From NCBI RefSeq assembly GCF_047663525.1, contig NC_092589.1, positions 77,922,501 through 77,986,500 on the forward strand: 64,000 nucleotides of DNA, read 5' to 3'. Origin of the DNA: Anas platyrhynchos. Lineage: Eukaryota; Chordata; Aves; Anseriformes; Anatidae. Positions 1 to 13,000 of this stretch are shown piece by piece. The translations under genes and the position numbers were made by a program. The number at the start of each line of letters is the position of its first letter. Position 1 is the first letter of the stretch. The notes under the pieces were generated by a model. It was given only the letters and a program-made list of their open reading frames with translations. It did not search any database and was not told the origin of the DNA.

Positions 1-520
1 GTGCTCAGACTTCCACCCGCCTGGACGCTCCTCCGGGAGGAGCGAGGCGCGGCGACACTGCGGGGACAGCCGGAGGAGACCGAGGGGCCGGGCTGGTGGC
101 TCCCGGGGGGCTGCGGCACCGGCTCCCGGCCTCCCCGGGGGGGCTGCAGGGGGTCCACGGGGGGCTGGGGACCCGATCTCGTCCCCAAAAGAACCGGGGA
201 GCCGGCGGGGGTAGGGGCAGGAGGAGAGATGCTCGTTGTGGGGTGCCCCAGCACCTCCGGGGAGGGGATGGGAATGCCGGTGGCTCCACCTGCCCGGCTC
301 CCACCCCAAATCCTGGGCTCTTTTTTTTTTTTTTTTTTGTGGGGGAGCCGGGGAAATGCATCGCTGGCACGGGAGAGAGAGGGCTGGGAAAAGGGTGGGT
401 GCTGGAAGGAAGAGGTCTGTGTGCAGTGGCACCAGAGAGAGAGGCAGAGCTGGCTGGTAACGATGTAAATGGGGAAAGGGAGAGGCTCTGCCGGGGAGGA
501 GGAGAAAGGGCTGCAAGGGA
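1..520. other. GC-rich non-coding stretch at the left edge
   Basis: This stretch is GC-rich with many CpGs and is open in several frames on both strands, but the translations are low-complexity Gly/Pro/Arg runs that match no family I know. A poly(T) run starts near 320. By vertebrate synteny the gene left of CCNC is PRDM13, reading away from it, so this could be the edge of its upstream CpG-rich region. I see no PRDM13 coding sequence (no PR/SET domain or C2H2 finger) on either strand. The link to PRDM13 is inference. Confidence 0.4.
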
Positions 521-3500
521 GCTGACTCCTTAATGAGCGCCTCTAATGCTCTAAAGGGCTCTTCATTTTCTGCTTTCCAAGCCACGGCTATCAGCAGGGA
601 AAAAAAAATAAATAGAACTTTAGCAAAAAAAAAAAAAAAATCCAGCCATCAGAAACTGTTCATTACACTCTGGTAAACATCCCCTCGTGGTGAAATTGTT
701 GGTGGAAGGCAGGGGAAGAAAACGCATCTTCTTCTAGTATAAGCAGCTCTCTAATTAATGAATCTGACAAACTGAAAGGTCTGCCCCTGGTTCCTGTTTC
801 AAATGACTTGACTTCTTTTTTTTCCCTTCTTTTTTTTTTTTCTTCCTTCCTTCCTTCCTTTTATTTATTTATTTTTTATTTATTCTTTAACCCAGTAAAG
901 ATATTCGGAAGTACATACTGAAAAACAGAGGTTAAACCCACGCTGCCTAGGATTTATTTTAAAGTACATCACGAAGTCCACCTCTTCCTTTCGACACTGT
1001 GTATTCCGATGCTGAAATGTGCATCAGTTCCCACAGCTTCCTAGTTATGAAACCAAAGAAACTTGTAGGTGTCATCTGTCGGAAACCATTTTTTCGTTAG
1101 TCTGCGGATTTAATGCCTTTTTTTTTTTTCCTATTCATTGTTTGTCCTATTAGAATGAAATCTAAATAAAATTGTTCAGATTTTTTTGCCTGATCGCCCG
1201 TGGACCACTGCCCTCATCTTCCCCAGTGTCAGCGCCTTGAAGTGTAGATATTCAAATGTGCGTTTAGAAGAAGACGATGGATTAACCTCAAAGTTTCTCT
1301 CTCACACGGAAAAATACAGGCACACACATAGCGGGATTCTCTCTTCCAAAACTAGCAGGAAAAATATTCTTTTTCCCTGACTATTCCTTTCTCGGCTTTT
1401 TTCATTTTTTATTTTCGGGTGGCGGTGTGTTTTTAATAAACTGAGCTCTTTAAATCATTGGCACAATGAACCCTTCTTAAAACCGGGTTTGAATTAAGCG
1501 GCTCTCGGAGTGCCCGCATCCCGATAGCTCCGTGTCACCTGTTTCACAGTCGCGATGCCTGCCGCATGGGTCCCTCTGCCCGACCGCGGTGATTTGTCAC
1601 TACTAAACCCGTGCTTAACCCCGTGTCCCGAGGTATTAGAAGCCAAAATCGGGTGTGCACACTCAGAAAAAGCTTTCCCCTAGCCCGTGTCAGCCTGAGC
1701 AGCTCTTGGACGTGCGCAGGATCCGGCCCTCCCTTCCCAGCAGGGCCCCATTCTCCTGGGGATGGAGGAGCCGGTTTGGGGGCGAGCCTCGAAATCCCCC
1801 TTCCCAGAGGGCTTTCACGCCGGGAACCCGTCGTTTCCAGCAGGGAACGTGAGCCTGGTGGCAGCGAAGGGACAGCCGGTGGCCGGCCGGGGGCTCCGGA
1901 GCGAGGAGAGCCCCACACCCCAAACACCAAAGGAGCAGCAGGCTGAGGGGTGCTCCCCGTGCTTCCCGATATGTGCTGAGCTGGGAGGAGGTGGGGTTAA
2001 ACGGCGGAGCCTCCGTGACCCAGAAATGAAAACCCTCTGAAATATCAGGCTACTCTTTGGGGACGCCGTTTTGGTTTGTTTTATTAAATGACTTTAAGTG
2101 CAGGTCGGAAGTAGATGGCTGAAATAGCAACGTGATCAAGGAGCAGTCGCAATAAAGCTGATTGTTTTAATCACATCTCTGTCTCTTGTTATTTATCCTC
2201 GTGTTGTAAACTGATCTCTTTTCCTCACCTACTGAATTCATCCTGGATGCCTTCCACACAAAATACTAAATAGTTGCCTTTGCAAGGATCCTGTGTGTGT
2301 GTGTTGGGGGTGAGGGCACTTCATATAATAATAAAAAAAAAATCTCCAATACAAATCGCTTGCCCCTAAAACTGTTGATCAAGAAAAACAAGACCCTTAT
2401 GTTCAAATATTACTGAGCAGCTGTATTTTTACTTCATATATATGAACATGATTTGTGGATACTTACTACCGGTTTGACATGGGGTCACTTCCAGAGTCAC
2501 CACTGCTCGAGTCCACCTCCCTCATTGCAAAACATAGCCTAAAAGACCACCGCTATTGGAAAAAAATATCAGACAACTGTCACATTACCTAACTTGGAGA
2601 AATCATAACAAAGGCTTCCATTAGAAGTGACATAACATAAGCTGGAAGCGGTTTTCAATTCCACTTACACTTCTTTTGCAGTTCCCCTCTCCTTCTCTGA
2701 AATGTCTCACATTCTCGGCATGTTTCGTGGAAGCTTGATTAAAGTCAGGAAATCTGGTTTCGTACCACTCATTCGTTTCCTGAGGGGATATTAAACAGAA
2801 GAGGGCAAGCACGAATGCTTATTGTCAGATCTGCGAGAAGATACATACTGTTTTCAGCTATTAGATGAATATGTAAACATGCAGAAAAACACGGGAGTAT
2901 TGGTGACTATTTTTTGTGTACAACTGAGGGAAAGGGCTAAAGGAAATGTTGTATGTGTTATTCTAGAGAACCTATGAAAAGAAACAGAATGTGCTTCATC
3001 CTTCACCCATTTTTATGCTATTTATAACATCTGGATTGGAAGAAGCACTTATTTTGGAAAAGAAAAAAAAAAAAAAAAAAGAGCCTATCCAACTATCCCG
3101 TGTATATTTATATCTAGTGATGGACTAGCTAGTATATTCAATATGTTTGTGATGGGTTTTATTAGGGGGGCAGAGAGGGAAGAGATCAGCAAGAGCTGAC
3201 AGATAATTTCATCTCACAGATAGGATGAAGTATAATTTTACCTGCAGGTTCTTGGCTGCGATTTTTTTCATCCTACATCTGACTGTCCCTCAGAGCAGCA
3301 GCCAGGTCCAGGGCTGAGCAGGAGACATCAGCACACACAGCAGCACTGCACATCTGTTTCATGAAATCTTCGTTTTCCTGCTTTGACAGAAACACACGGA
3401 GAGGACATGGTAAATAATGTGATGCTCGACACAGCTCCTGGAAGAGAAAGGCTGCAAAGCAATGTCAAGGGAAAAAGCACTGCCCTGCCTGCCCCTCATG

Positions 3501-6380
3501 ATGCCCCTGCCCAGGAATGCACCTCCTGGCTGGGCCTCCAGGGAGATGGAGCCGCAGCAGCATCTGCATCCTCCAAGAAACACGGAGAGCCGTACACGTC
3601 TGTCAATCGCCCCCACACCACGTATCATGGCCCCACGGCTCCAAAGCAGCCACAGGACTCCTGGCTGACAATGGGCATCCCCAGCACGCCCCAGTCAAGA
3701 GGAGCCCTCACCCCTTTGGGGGCAGGACTGGGAAGGACCCCCCTAAAGCACTGGAAGCCCCCTGGGTGCCACACTGAAGGAGGCTCTCCAGCACAGCAGG
3801 GTGTCTCTTTGTAGGGCAGCAGAAGGGTGGCTGAGGGGGTAAATGGGTATCCCAGGGGGGGGTTGCGGCTCTCTGCGTCTGTGGGGCAGGATCCTCCATA
3901 GCTCTGTGCTGGCATACTGTGAAATGGGGTCAGGCAATGCAAGGTTTGTCCTACAGAGAAAAGGAAAGTCTGAGAGAAGGGCTGGCATGACCCTGCAGTG
4001 TCACGTACTCCTGTTCCTGCAGTGCTATATAGCCCCTCTAGAGCCAGGTGCAGGGCAAGCAGAGCTGTCCCCTATGCCCTGGGTGAAGTGTAGCAGCAAT
4101 ATTTATCATAGCTATCCTAAATCTCCCACCCAGTCCCTACTATTTATTTCCTGCAACACTGCAGCATGCAGAAGCACAAATCACCAGCATGAGGTAGCAA
4201 AACACAGGTATCGAAGCAGCGTGAGTAAAAGGCAACCGGGCAGGTAGAGAAGAATGGTGAAACAGAGATCCTTGCTTGACATGATAAGCAGTAGCATGAG
4301 ATCCACTGCAATTCTGGTTCTCTATTGTGCTGAGCGAAGCAATAACACTCTTTTGTGCAGCGGCTTATTTCTCTGTGCTGTCTCCTGGGTGCTGCGCTAG
4401 CAGGGTGTGATGCAGCTGGGGGAGGCAAGGGGGGCTGCGAGCAAAAGGTGCATACTGGCAATCTGGTTCCCCTGTGACACTGAAATAGTGGAATAAGGAA
4501 TTTCTCCTTTGCATTTGCATGTGCTCAGCAGGTTCTGCAATGTCTGGATGGCTTTTCTGAGAATGGTGTCAGGTCAGAGAGCCTCCACAGAAATCCCACA
4601 GAACTCGACCTTCAGCTTCCACCATGTCTCCTTGTTCTGTAAAGAGAAGATATGCAAATTCTTACTTCCCTTCCTCACCCCTCACATCACTTTCCTACAT
4701 ATTATTAATGTATCAAACCTGGACTCTCTCTAACAAGTCAAGAAGTGTGTCTCCTTCCCCAGTGAAGCCCAGAATTTGGAAACACCACTGTCTACGTCTT
4801 CTCTCATGCATCTTCCTTCTTCACTTCATAGCTCTTTATACAACTCCAGCATCTTAGCTATCCCATCAGCAGCAGCAGATCACTGCACAGTGCTGTGGGA
4901 CTGGACCTGAAATGCCTTTCAGGGGTACTTGCTCAGTCTGAGGACAACCAGTGTGTGCTTCTCACAGTTCCTGCTACTCAGTTCTTGGTTTACTGCTCCC
5001 AGGACCCAGCCCCTGTCAGTTCCAATGCAATGCCCAGACAAAGGACCCCTTGCGTGCTGCTGGGGCAGAAAGGGCATTCATGGAGCATCTCTGCTATGAC
5101 AAAATGAAGACAGCATTCAGGTTCCTCTACACAAACAGATGCAGGTTTTATATATGTATTTGTATATACATCTACGTACCTCCAGGCTCATCTTTGCTCA
5201 ACACGATGCCAAACAGATACATATATACACATATACATGTATATATTAATTTTCCAAAAATACACAGAACTGCATTTATTATGTTCTCAATGGTTTGCTC
5301 CTTGAATATGTAGGAAGTTCCTAGGTTCTCTTGAATGAAACCATTTCCTGATGATAGGTGATGGTGCTGTGGGTTACCTTGCAGCAATGTTTACCCATGG
5401 CTCTGCAAACAGTTGCTCAGATCAGGTTCCTGAAGCTGAAGGAGATGTTTGAGGTGGCGGATGAAGATGAAGTGAGCAAGTTCACTATAAGGAGAACCCT
5501 TTGGGTGTGTGGACAGCCAAGGCATGCTTACATTTTTGAACAAATAAGTTCTGTCAGACCACGCAAAAATAGTCTTCATGTGCTGACAGGTCTTTACAGC
5601 CATTAGCACCAAACACAGTCTTCCCAGCAGGACAAACCAGGAGTTACTCCACCTTGCTGAGGCTCTGTCATATTGGTGCCTCTTGCTGCCACCATGACTG
5701 CTGATGGAAGCTCTGACGACTTTTGTGGGCATGGGGACAACCCCTCCGCTGGGGGGTCATGGTGGTTTGAGGAGGCCATGGGGGTTCTCCCATGGTCTCC
5801 CATGGCTGCTTCCAGCTGCTGTCTGTCTGTCTTGTGTCCAGGCATCCTTCCCCCTTGCACCCACACTCAGCCCAGACACTCGGGCCTGGGGGAGGAACGA
5901 GTACATACGCTCAGGTGTGTATGGCAGCATGGGCATACATGTGTATTGGGTGAGGAAGGAAATAACACCCAAAATACTGGATCTAGGTTCTGCCACGTTA
6001 GGGTTCCCATTAGGGGTGACTAGGTCAGCTTTCGTTTTGCAGATTCAGAACGCAGGTATATTGCAAATACGTCGGGCTGCAACATTACATCTCGTGAAAC
6101 GAAGAGGTCCCTTTTACTGCGTCCACATTGCCTCATGGGGCACCTGCCCCACCTGCCAGGCCCTGAGGGCACCCACAGCCCCCTCGTCCTTGTCCTTGTC
6201 CCTGGCAGGGGGTGAAAGGAAAAGGAAGGGACAAAGGACTTGGGGCCTGATCTTTACAATGAAGTTGTCCCAGAGCCTCTCCCACATGAGGAGAACCCAG
6301 CTCATAGCCGAGCTCTGAGGCCATGGGGACAGACGGGACATGGGGACACATTACTTCTTTATCACTTTATTACTTCTTTA
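520..6380. other. Intergenic DNA upstream of CCNC, no coding gene seen
   Basis: No exon of a recognisable protein is visible. From about 530 to 1500 and 2040 to 2900 the sequence is AT-rich with many homeodomain-like TAAT cores and looks like candidate conserved non-coding DNA. From about 1500 to 2040 and 3380 to 3950 it is GC-richer, with overlapping open frames on both strands, which is what base composition alone would give. A pyrimidine tract with TTCC and TTTA units lies near 817-890, an 18-base A run near 3062-3080, and an AT-rich TATACA-type repeat near 5150-5245. Confidence 0.5.
817..890. repeat. Pyrimidine tract with TTCC and TTTA microsatellites
   Basis: A run of T and C passes into four to five TTCC units and then TTTA units. 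It is a simple-sequence tract and probably length-polymorphic. Confidence 0.8.
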
Positions 6381-6384
6381 TTGA

Positions 6385-6763
6385 TCACCAAACACAGCAC
6401 CCGCCCCCCGTTCCCGGGCACGGCGCGGGACGGGGGCGCCCCGGGGCTCGGGACCGCTCCCTCGGCTCCGCTCCCGGAGCTCGGCGGGGGACGGCTCGGC
6501 CCTGCCCGGCCCTGCCCGGCCTCGCTCGGCCCCGCCGGGCGGAACCTGCGAGCGGGGGGAACGCTTCGCAGCGCCGCGTGTTGCCGCCCGGCGGCGGCGG
6601 CGGCGACGGGCACGGGGCGGTGGCGGCGGCGGCCGCCTCCTTCCTGGGGCCGGCGGCGGTGGAGGCGGCGGGGCCGGGGCTGGGGCCGGGGTTGGGGCAG
6701 CGCGGGGCCGGGCGCCTCCCCACGGCTCCTCATGGCCGGCAACTTCTGGCAGAGCTCGCACTA
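6385..6763 (+). promoter_or_regulatory. CCNC: CCNC CpG island promoter and 5' UTR
   Basis: This is very GC-rich, CpG-dense DNA with repeated GGCGG and CCCGGC elements and no TATA box. It ends in the first coding exon of CCNC. The transcription start cannot be placed from sequence alone. The last 100 bases before the start codon carry a G-run array that could fold as a G-quadruplex in DNA or in the 5' leader. Confidence 0.75.
6732..6763 (+). CDS. CCNC: CCNC coding exon 1
   Basis: The exon encodes [10 protein letters not shown] and two bases of the next Tyr codon. The donor is GTGGGT at 6764. A TAG read-through across the donor shows why a plain open frame stops here. Confidence 0.93.
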
Positions 6764-9700
6764 GTGGGTGCCGCGGGTCGGGGGCGCCTCCTCCATTCAT
6801 TGCCGGGGCTTTGGGGGGGGGGGGGGGGTTATGGGGTGTGGGGGGGCCCGGGGCGTCCTGAGGGTGCGGTGGTTTTGTCCCCAGGGGGAGGTGGGTTTGG
6901 GTGGGTTCGGGTGGGTTTGTCCCGTGCGGTGTTTGTGTCGCTGTGGGTGTTGGGCTGTGTCGCCGTGTCTCGCAGTGAGCACCCTGAGGTTTGGTTTGCC
7001 TGAAGGCTGCTGCCCCATTAGTGCTGAGGCACAGTCAGTGCAGGAGCCGCTCGGTGTGGTGTTCATAAAGGCTTATTGAAAGTGTTTTCCCTCCCTCTAG
7101 TTTACAATGGATTTTGGATAAGCAAGATCTACTGAAGGAACGCCAAAAAGACTTGAAGTTTCTGACCGAAGAAGAATATTGGAAGCTACAGATATTTTTT
7201 ACTAATGGTAAAATTGTTTTTATTTTCATTTCTGCCGTGCGCTTATATGTTATCTGCCATGTCTAAATGCCACTTTTCATTTAGCGAATGTGGGTTTCTT
7301 TATTATTTTACATATATTTCCCCAGCACGCTTTAACAAAGAGCTGGACCATAGACAAAGCTGTTCAGGCAGTTGTACTAACTTAATTTTAGAAGAACTTG
7401 AAGTCAAGCTGGCTACATACATAATGTCTGAACCGGTGGTAGGACAAAACATGGTACGTTTGCTTATTTTCAAGAGGTTCTTACCAAAAAAGCAGAAGGA
7501 AGAGAAGCAAGCAGAAACTGCTGAACTAGTATATTAAAGGCTCAGCGACAAGCAGTAATACTGTGCTCCTTGAGCTTTTGGTGGGTTCTGAGGATGTGGT
7601 GAGTATTTTAGCTGATGCGAGCTGTCCTCTTAAACAGCACGGCCTACAAGCTTGTTACCAGTGTTTGGTTATGTTCTTTGAAACCCACACCACAGCCCGT
7701 GTCTTGCCTTGCGACCAGTTCCCAGCAGTGGGTGGCTGGCAGACTGCACAAAGTTGTCTACAGCCTGTTCTCCCAAAGAGTTTAGGTCTTGTCTGTGAGG
7801 TTATCTAAGACCTGATCCTGCAAAGCATTTAAACAAGTGAATACTGCATTGGATCGTATCAGATTACACAGGCACTTAAACTCTTTCCTGTGCAATTGTT
7901 CCGTATTTAAAAAGAAAAAGGCTCCCTAAGAGGAGGATGTTGCAAAGTAGTAATTTGTTTGCAGGCAGCTATTTAAATATTTTACATAGCAGTCCTTTAA
8001 AGTAACGCTTATTTTTTTTAATCTATCTGGTCAGACGTGTTTGAGACAGAAAAGTGAAGTGACTTTGTCAAGGCTACTGCAAGATCTTTTGTCTGTACTG
8101 GAACTGTAACTGTGAAAGATACTTATGATAACGTCTCTCTTAGGTTAGCTGTTTTAAATTGAATATGCTGCAAATCTGATTGCTGTTGACACGCCTGTGT
8201 ATGCTTATACAGGAACAGCAAGTCAAGCTAGCAAGGATATATCTGTTTGATAAGTTCATGAAACTCCTTGAGGTTAAAACAAACTGTCATAGCTTCCTAA
8301 TGCAAAAAGAAAAAGTGGGATGCTGATATTTTTAAAACTATTTCTGTGATAATTTTCACTAGTATTAATTATGAAACAGGTTTGTGGTTCTCAGGGTCTT
8401 TTTTTTTTGGCATTCCTTTCCCGTCCTGAAGGAAGGGTTCAAGACCTATGGTAGCTGGAGAATGGCTCTGTTGCTGTCTCCTCTGCACGTGTGTGAACAC
8501 AGCAGGCCCTGTAGGGAAGAGTGGTGCTGGAGCAACATCTTTTCTGTGGTAATGAGAGGCACCTGCATGGAGAAAACAGTCTGGGGCTGCTCTGTACTGG
8601 TGAGAGCTCATACAGCGTTAGCTGTGTTGGAGCCCTTAATATGTGCTGTATGTCTTCACCTGCCTCTGAATCAGGGGCTCTGCTTTGGATGTACAGAGTT
8701 TCTTCCATGCCCTATGTTGTCTGGGTATGGCTATGAGCCATAGTATGACTTGTAGTGCTCAAGATTTCTTCCCCCGGAGATGGTGAGTTGTTCCCCAAGG
8801 CAACTGGAAAGTTACCCAGAGAGAGGCGGTTTCCTGCTGCTTCCCTATTTGGAAACAATTGCTGTAGATTGGCAAGTGATTGTGTGGCCATTAAAACTGT
8901 CAAGAGGGAAAACTATAATCTTCTAAAATAGTTCAGAAAAGAGAGATTAATGTCCGCTTCTGTCTTTGGATCACTGAGGTTTTAATTGAGTCTTTGGTTG
9001 AAAAGCATATTAATCAATTTCTCTTTCTGGTTTAGTGCAGAAGCTGTGAAGTTTGTGTCATAGGATACTCAAGACATTTGGATTTGGAACAACATTTTTT
9101 TTTTTTTACTTAAAAAAACACAGCAACCTGAAACTACTTATTTTATAAACATAAGGGAATAAATAACCCAACAGCTTCTTTAAAAATATTTCAAAAATGA
9201 ATTGCGAGTATTGGAATTTTTCCCAGCGTATAAAAGCTTCCATTTCATTAAGTCTCTCTAGGCTTTTGTCCATTTTATTTCCCTAAACCTCACTTGATTT
9301 TTCTCTGACAGCAGATGGCCTATCTGCTCCTGAAAATCCCATGGGAGTGAGAAACATATTTGGAAAATTCTGTTTCGCTTGATATTTGGATTTTTCTGAT
9401 GCCTTAATATTAGGACAGCTTTTTAGCCCCATCATCAAATCAAAGAGAAAAAAATCTTTCAAACCCCCCAAGATACACTGATAGATATTTTAATGCTTGT
9501 GCAGACGCTCTGTTCTGGACTTGACCTCCTTTCTGGCAGTGTTGCCTGTGAGTCCTATGGTACACGGCAAGCTGGTCCCAATTTGGCATTCTTTATCTTT
9601 AGGAAAAGAGTGATATGGCATAGAAAGGGACTTAACAAGGCTTTCAGTAATCATAGTGGGTGACAAATTAGTTACTTTTCTGTGTTGTTGTTTTTTTTTT

Positions 9701-10028
9701 AAAAAAAAACAAACCCTATGTTGTCAGTCATCAGTGTTGGTCAGGATGACTTTCTCCTACGTTGATTTGTTTTCCAGCCAGCTTTGTGTTTGCGCGTTTT
9801 TAAAATGTTCATTAAAAGGGAGTGCGGTGTGTACCCTGGCTATTCCCAAGGAGGAGGGGATGGGAAAGAAGCTGGACCTTTAGAAATTCTTGTATACTTA
9901 AGTAGAGACTAAGTATTTAGCATTTATTGGTAATAGAATTGTTTGCTTTTCCCATCAATGGCTGCTGCCTTGGTATTGCTGAATATACACTTAAGTGTAT
10001 ATACACTTTTATTTTTATACATATAAAA

Positions 10029-10061
<33 letters not shown>

Positions 10062-13000
10062 CACACATAAATGTATACGTATAGTTAGGTGTATATTAAA
10101 TGATCATTTTGGACATTCCAGACGAGGGAGGAGAATAAGAGGGAGTCTTAACACAGCCAACGGAGCCTTGTTCAGGATAATGGCTGTGAAGAAGTATGGG
10201 AAAAATACCAAGTAACAACCTTATGTTTCACTCTGTCACTCTCTATATCCAACCCCTGCTCTTAATCCCAGCTTGATGCATCTAATGTGCTTGGCACCTT
10301 TCCTTTGCCTGGGAGGCCAAACAAGAGCTACCTGCACAGATGACACCAGGGTTGTTTCTTGGCCAACTGGCAGAGGACCACTGTGATGGAGCAGCTGACT
10401 GCATCCTCTGGTCTCCCACCCCCTCTCCCTGGACTAAATATGTCGTTTCTTTAACACCTGCTGCCTCTGCCAAATTTAATGACCATGTTTGTGTTGGCAG
10501 CTTTAGTTGTTTGAAAAAAACACATCCATTTTGCATGGCCCAGAAAAGCCATAGAGTTAGATTTCAAGCATTTGGGTTTCTTTTGCTATAAAATGGAAAA
10601 CCCAGACTTTACCCTTTGAGATTTGTGTTGTCATCTTCCTAAAGGTCATGCTCACTTTGTACGTGATGAAGTCAAGTAACCATCCCCTCTTTTAAGGTGC
10701 CCGCAAGCCTCAAGATGCAGCAGCACTTCTTCACCTCCAGGTCTGTAGGTTTACAGCAACATGTTTTCTCCCTGGAGTGGTGTATCTGAACTGAAGGAGA
10801 AGGCTGTGCTGCTGCTCCTTAGAGTCCCCAGCACTAGCTGTGTTTTGAGATCCTTTGCTATTCGGTGTCAAATTGTTGTAAAAACTCAATTCAAGCTTCT
10901 GTTCATTTTATTTTATTTCTTTAAGTTATCCAGGCTTTAGGTGAACATCTTAAATTAAGACAACAAGTTATTGCCACTGCTACAGTCTACTTCAAGAGAT
11001 TCTATGCCAGGTAGGACTGTTTATTATGATGGTACAAGAGTAAAACATTTGTTAGGCACATTTTGGCACCCTTTTAAATTCTGTATTAAAAACAGTGCCA
11101 CTGTTGTTTTCTGGATGGTGTAAAGCTTTTATGCTAATAAAAGTTAACTTAAGCTCTGCTTTTCAAAAGGAAGTGTGGTGCTCTTAATAGATTAATCGTT
11201 CTACGTGTGTGAAACAACATATTATAATTTTGTTATAACATTTCAGATATTCCCTAAAAAGTATAGATCCAGTATTAATGGCTCCTACGTGTGTGTTTTT
11301 GGCATCCAAAGTAGAGGTATGAAGTATTATAATTTTTTAATGTAAAATTATGTGATGTATAAGAGTGAAAAAACATTTAGGACTTAATTTTTTTTTGTCA
11401 TTCCTCATGCTTTGTGGGTTGAAACTTTTTTTTTTTGTATGGATTTCTATAGCAGTTCAGGAAAAGGGGACAGAAGCCCTTCAATCATATTATTTAGTAT
11501 TTGATCTTTCTCAATTTTATCTGAATTACTAACACTGAAGGGCCTCTGAAGATTTTAAAGAATGTTTTGAGTATTTTAAATGTCTGTTTACATATTTACA
11601 TGGACTATATCTTAAATTGTTTAGTTTTGCTTGAGTGTCTCCTTTCTGGTGTTTTTCCTTATTTGTTTACTCAAAGTTTAAAAAAGAATTAGATACTTTT
11701 TCCTAATTATCTTTTTAGTTAAAAGCATGTTGTAGCTCATATGCAATCTTTGGGAAGGAACTGACTTGTTAGGATAGTGGTAAGAAGGCCTCAATCCTCC
11801 ACCATTAGAAAGTCCACTTTAAAGGTCGCCAAAAGTTAGCATCAGCTAGACGCTGTTCTTCCTTTTCTGTAATGGAAGACGTTTTTCAGTAGTTTGAGAA
11901 GTGTCTGCATGATAGGACAAAAAAAGAGCAAGTCTGTGATATGTTAGCATTCGTGAATTTCATGGGAGGAACTTAAATGCATAGAAATAGTCCTACTGAA
12001 CTGATGTTCATATGAGATGCTGCAGTCTGTACAAATACTGTGATACCTTCCAGTGTTTGGAAGAGATAAAGGAAAGGAGAAAGACACAGAATATTGGAGA
12101 ACGTTTTTTTTTTGTTTGTTTGTTTTTAACTGGCTTGTTAATTAAGCCTTTAAGAAAGTGCAATGCAGATATTATGTATATACAGAGATTTACGTTGCAT
12201 TTTAGAATAAGTACAAGATAAGTGTAGCCTTCCTTAGGCTAAGGCTTTTGCAGATTCAGAGGCCAGCTGTAGAGTTAATGATTCTGCTGTGCACATCTCT
12301 GAAAGAAAGCTTTAAAATAGATATTTATTTTTGTTTTGGCTTTCTGAGACCCTCTGTGGAGAAGCTAAGGTTTCATGGAAATGTAATCAAAAAGGTAGAA
12401 AACAACAGGTTTATAAACATGATTTTCTCTCAAAGTGGGATGGGAAAAAAGGCACATGTTACAGAAGCTCCCTTGTCTATTTTGTATGTAGGACGTTACC
12501 AAACTAATCTTCAGGTACTGTGGCTTCAGGTACATTCTTCGTAACTCAAACAACAAAGTAATAAATGGAAAAAAACTCTTTAACTAAGATCATGTAGTTT
12601 ACTCTGTTAACCTTGAAAAAGAAAAAAGGGGAAGAATGAGAAAGGGGTGGGGAAAAATATAGTACTGCATAAAGAGGGCCATTATTTTCATTTGATAACA
12701 ATGTGAATAAGTGATTTCTGGTGGTTCACGTCATTTACCATTCTTTTTCTTCAGGAGTTTGGTGTTGTTTCAAATACAAGGTTGATCTCTGCTGCTACTT
12801 CTGTATGTAAGTATTAGTGATTTTCATTGTACCGTGTTCATTAAGTCATGGGTGGTTACATGTTGACTACATGTCAAGGAGCCAGTTAAAGCTATTTAGC
12901 ATAAATAACTTCGGGTTTTAAATATGGAATCAGAAGGCTCCTTTCTTTATTAGTTTTGGTTGCTTCTGGTTGGAGCTTGTGACGAGCATAAATAAAAACA

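Noticed and set aside
1-533. Three overlapping open frames of 74-155 codons on both strands at the left edge
   Set aside because: They arise from GC-rich DNA with few stop triplets. The products are Gly/Pro/Arg-rich with a Phe or Lys run from the poly(T), and no domain is visible.
3359-4461. Several open frames of 89-143 codons upstream of CCNC
   Set aside because: Opposite strands are open over the same bases, the composition is Pro/Ser/His-rich, and I see no splice-linked partner exon.
5704-6318. A 204-codon plus-strand frame upstream of the CCNC island
   Set aside because: No domain or repeat structure is visible, the opposite strand is also partly open, and it is not linked to CCNC by splice signals that I can defend.
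6362-6800. Long minus-strand frames (112-140 codons) opposite the CCNC promoter
   Set aside because: These are Pro/Arg/Ala-rich shadows of the CpG island and have no family match.
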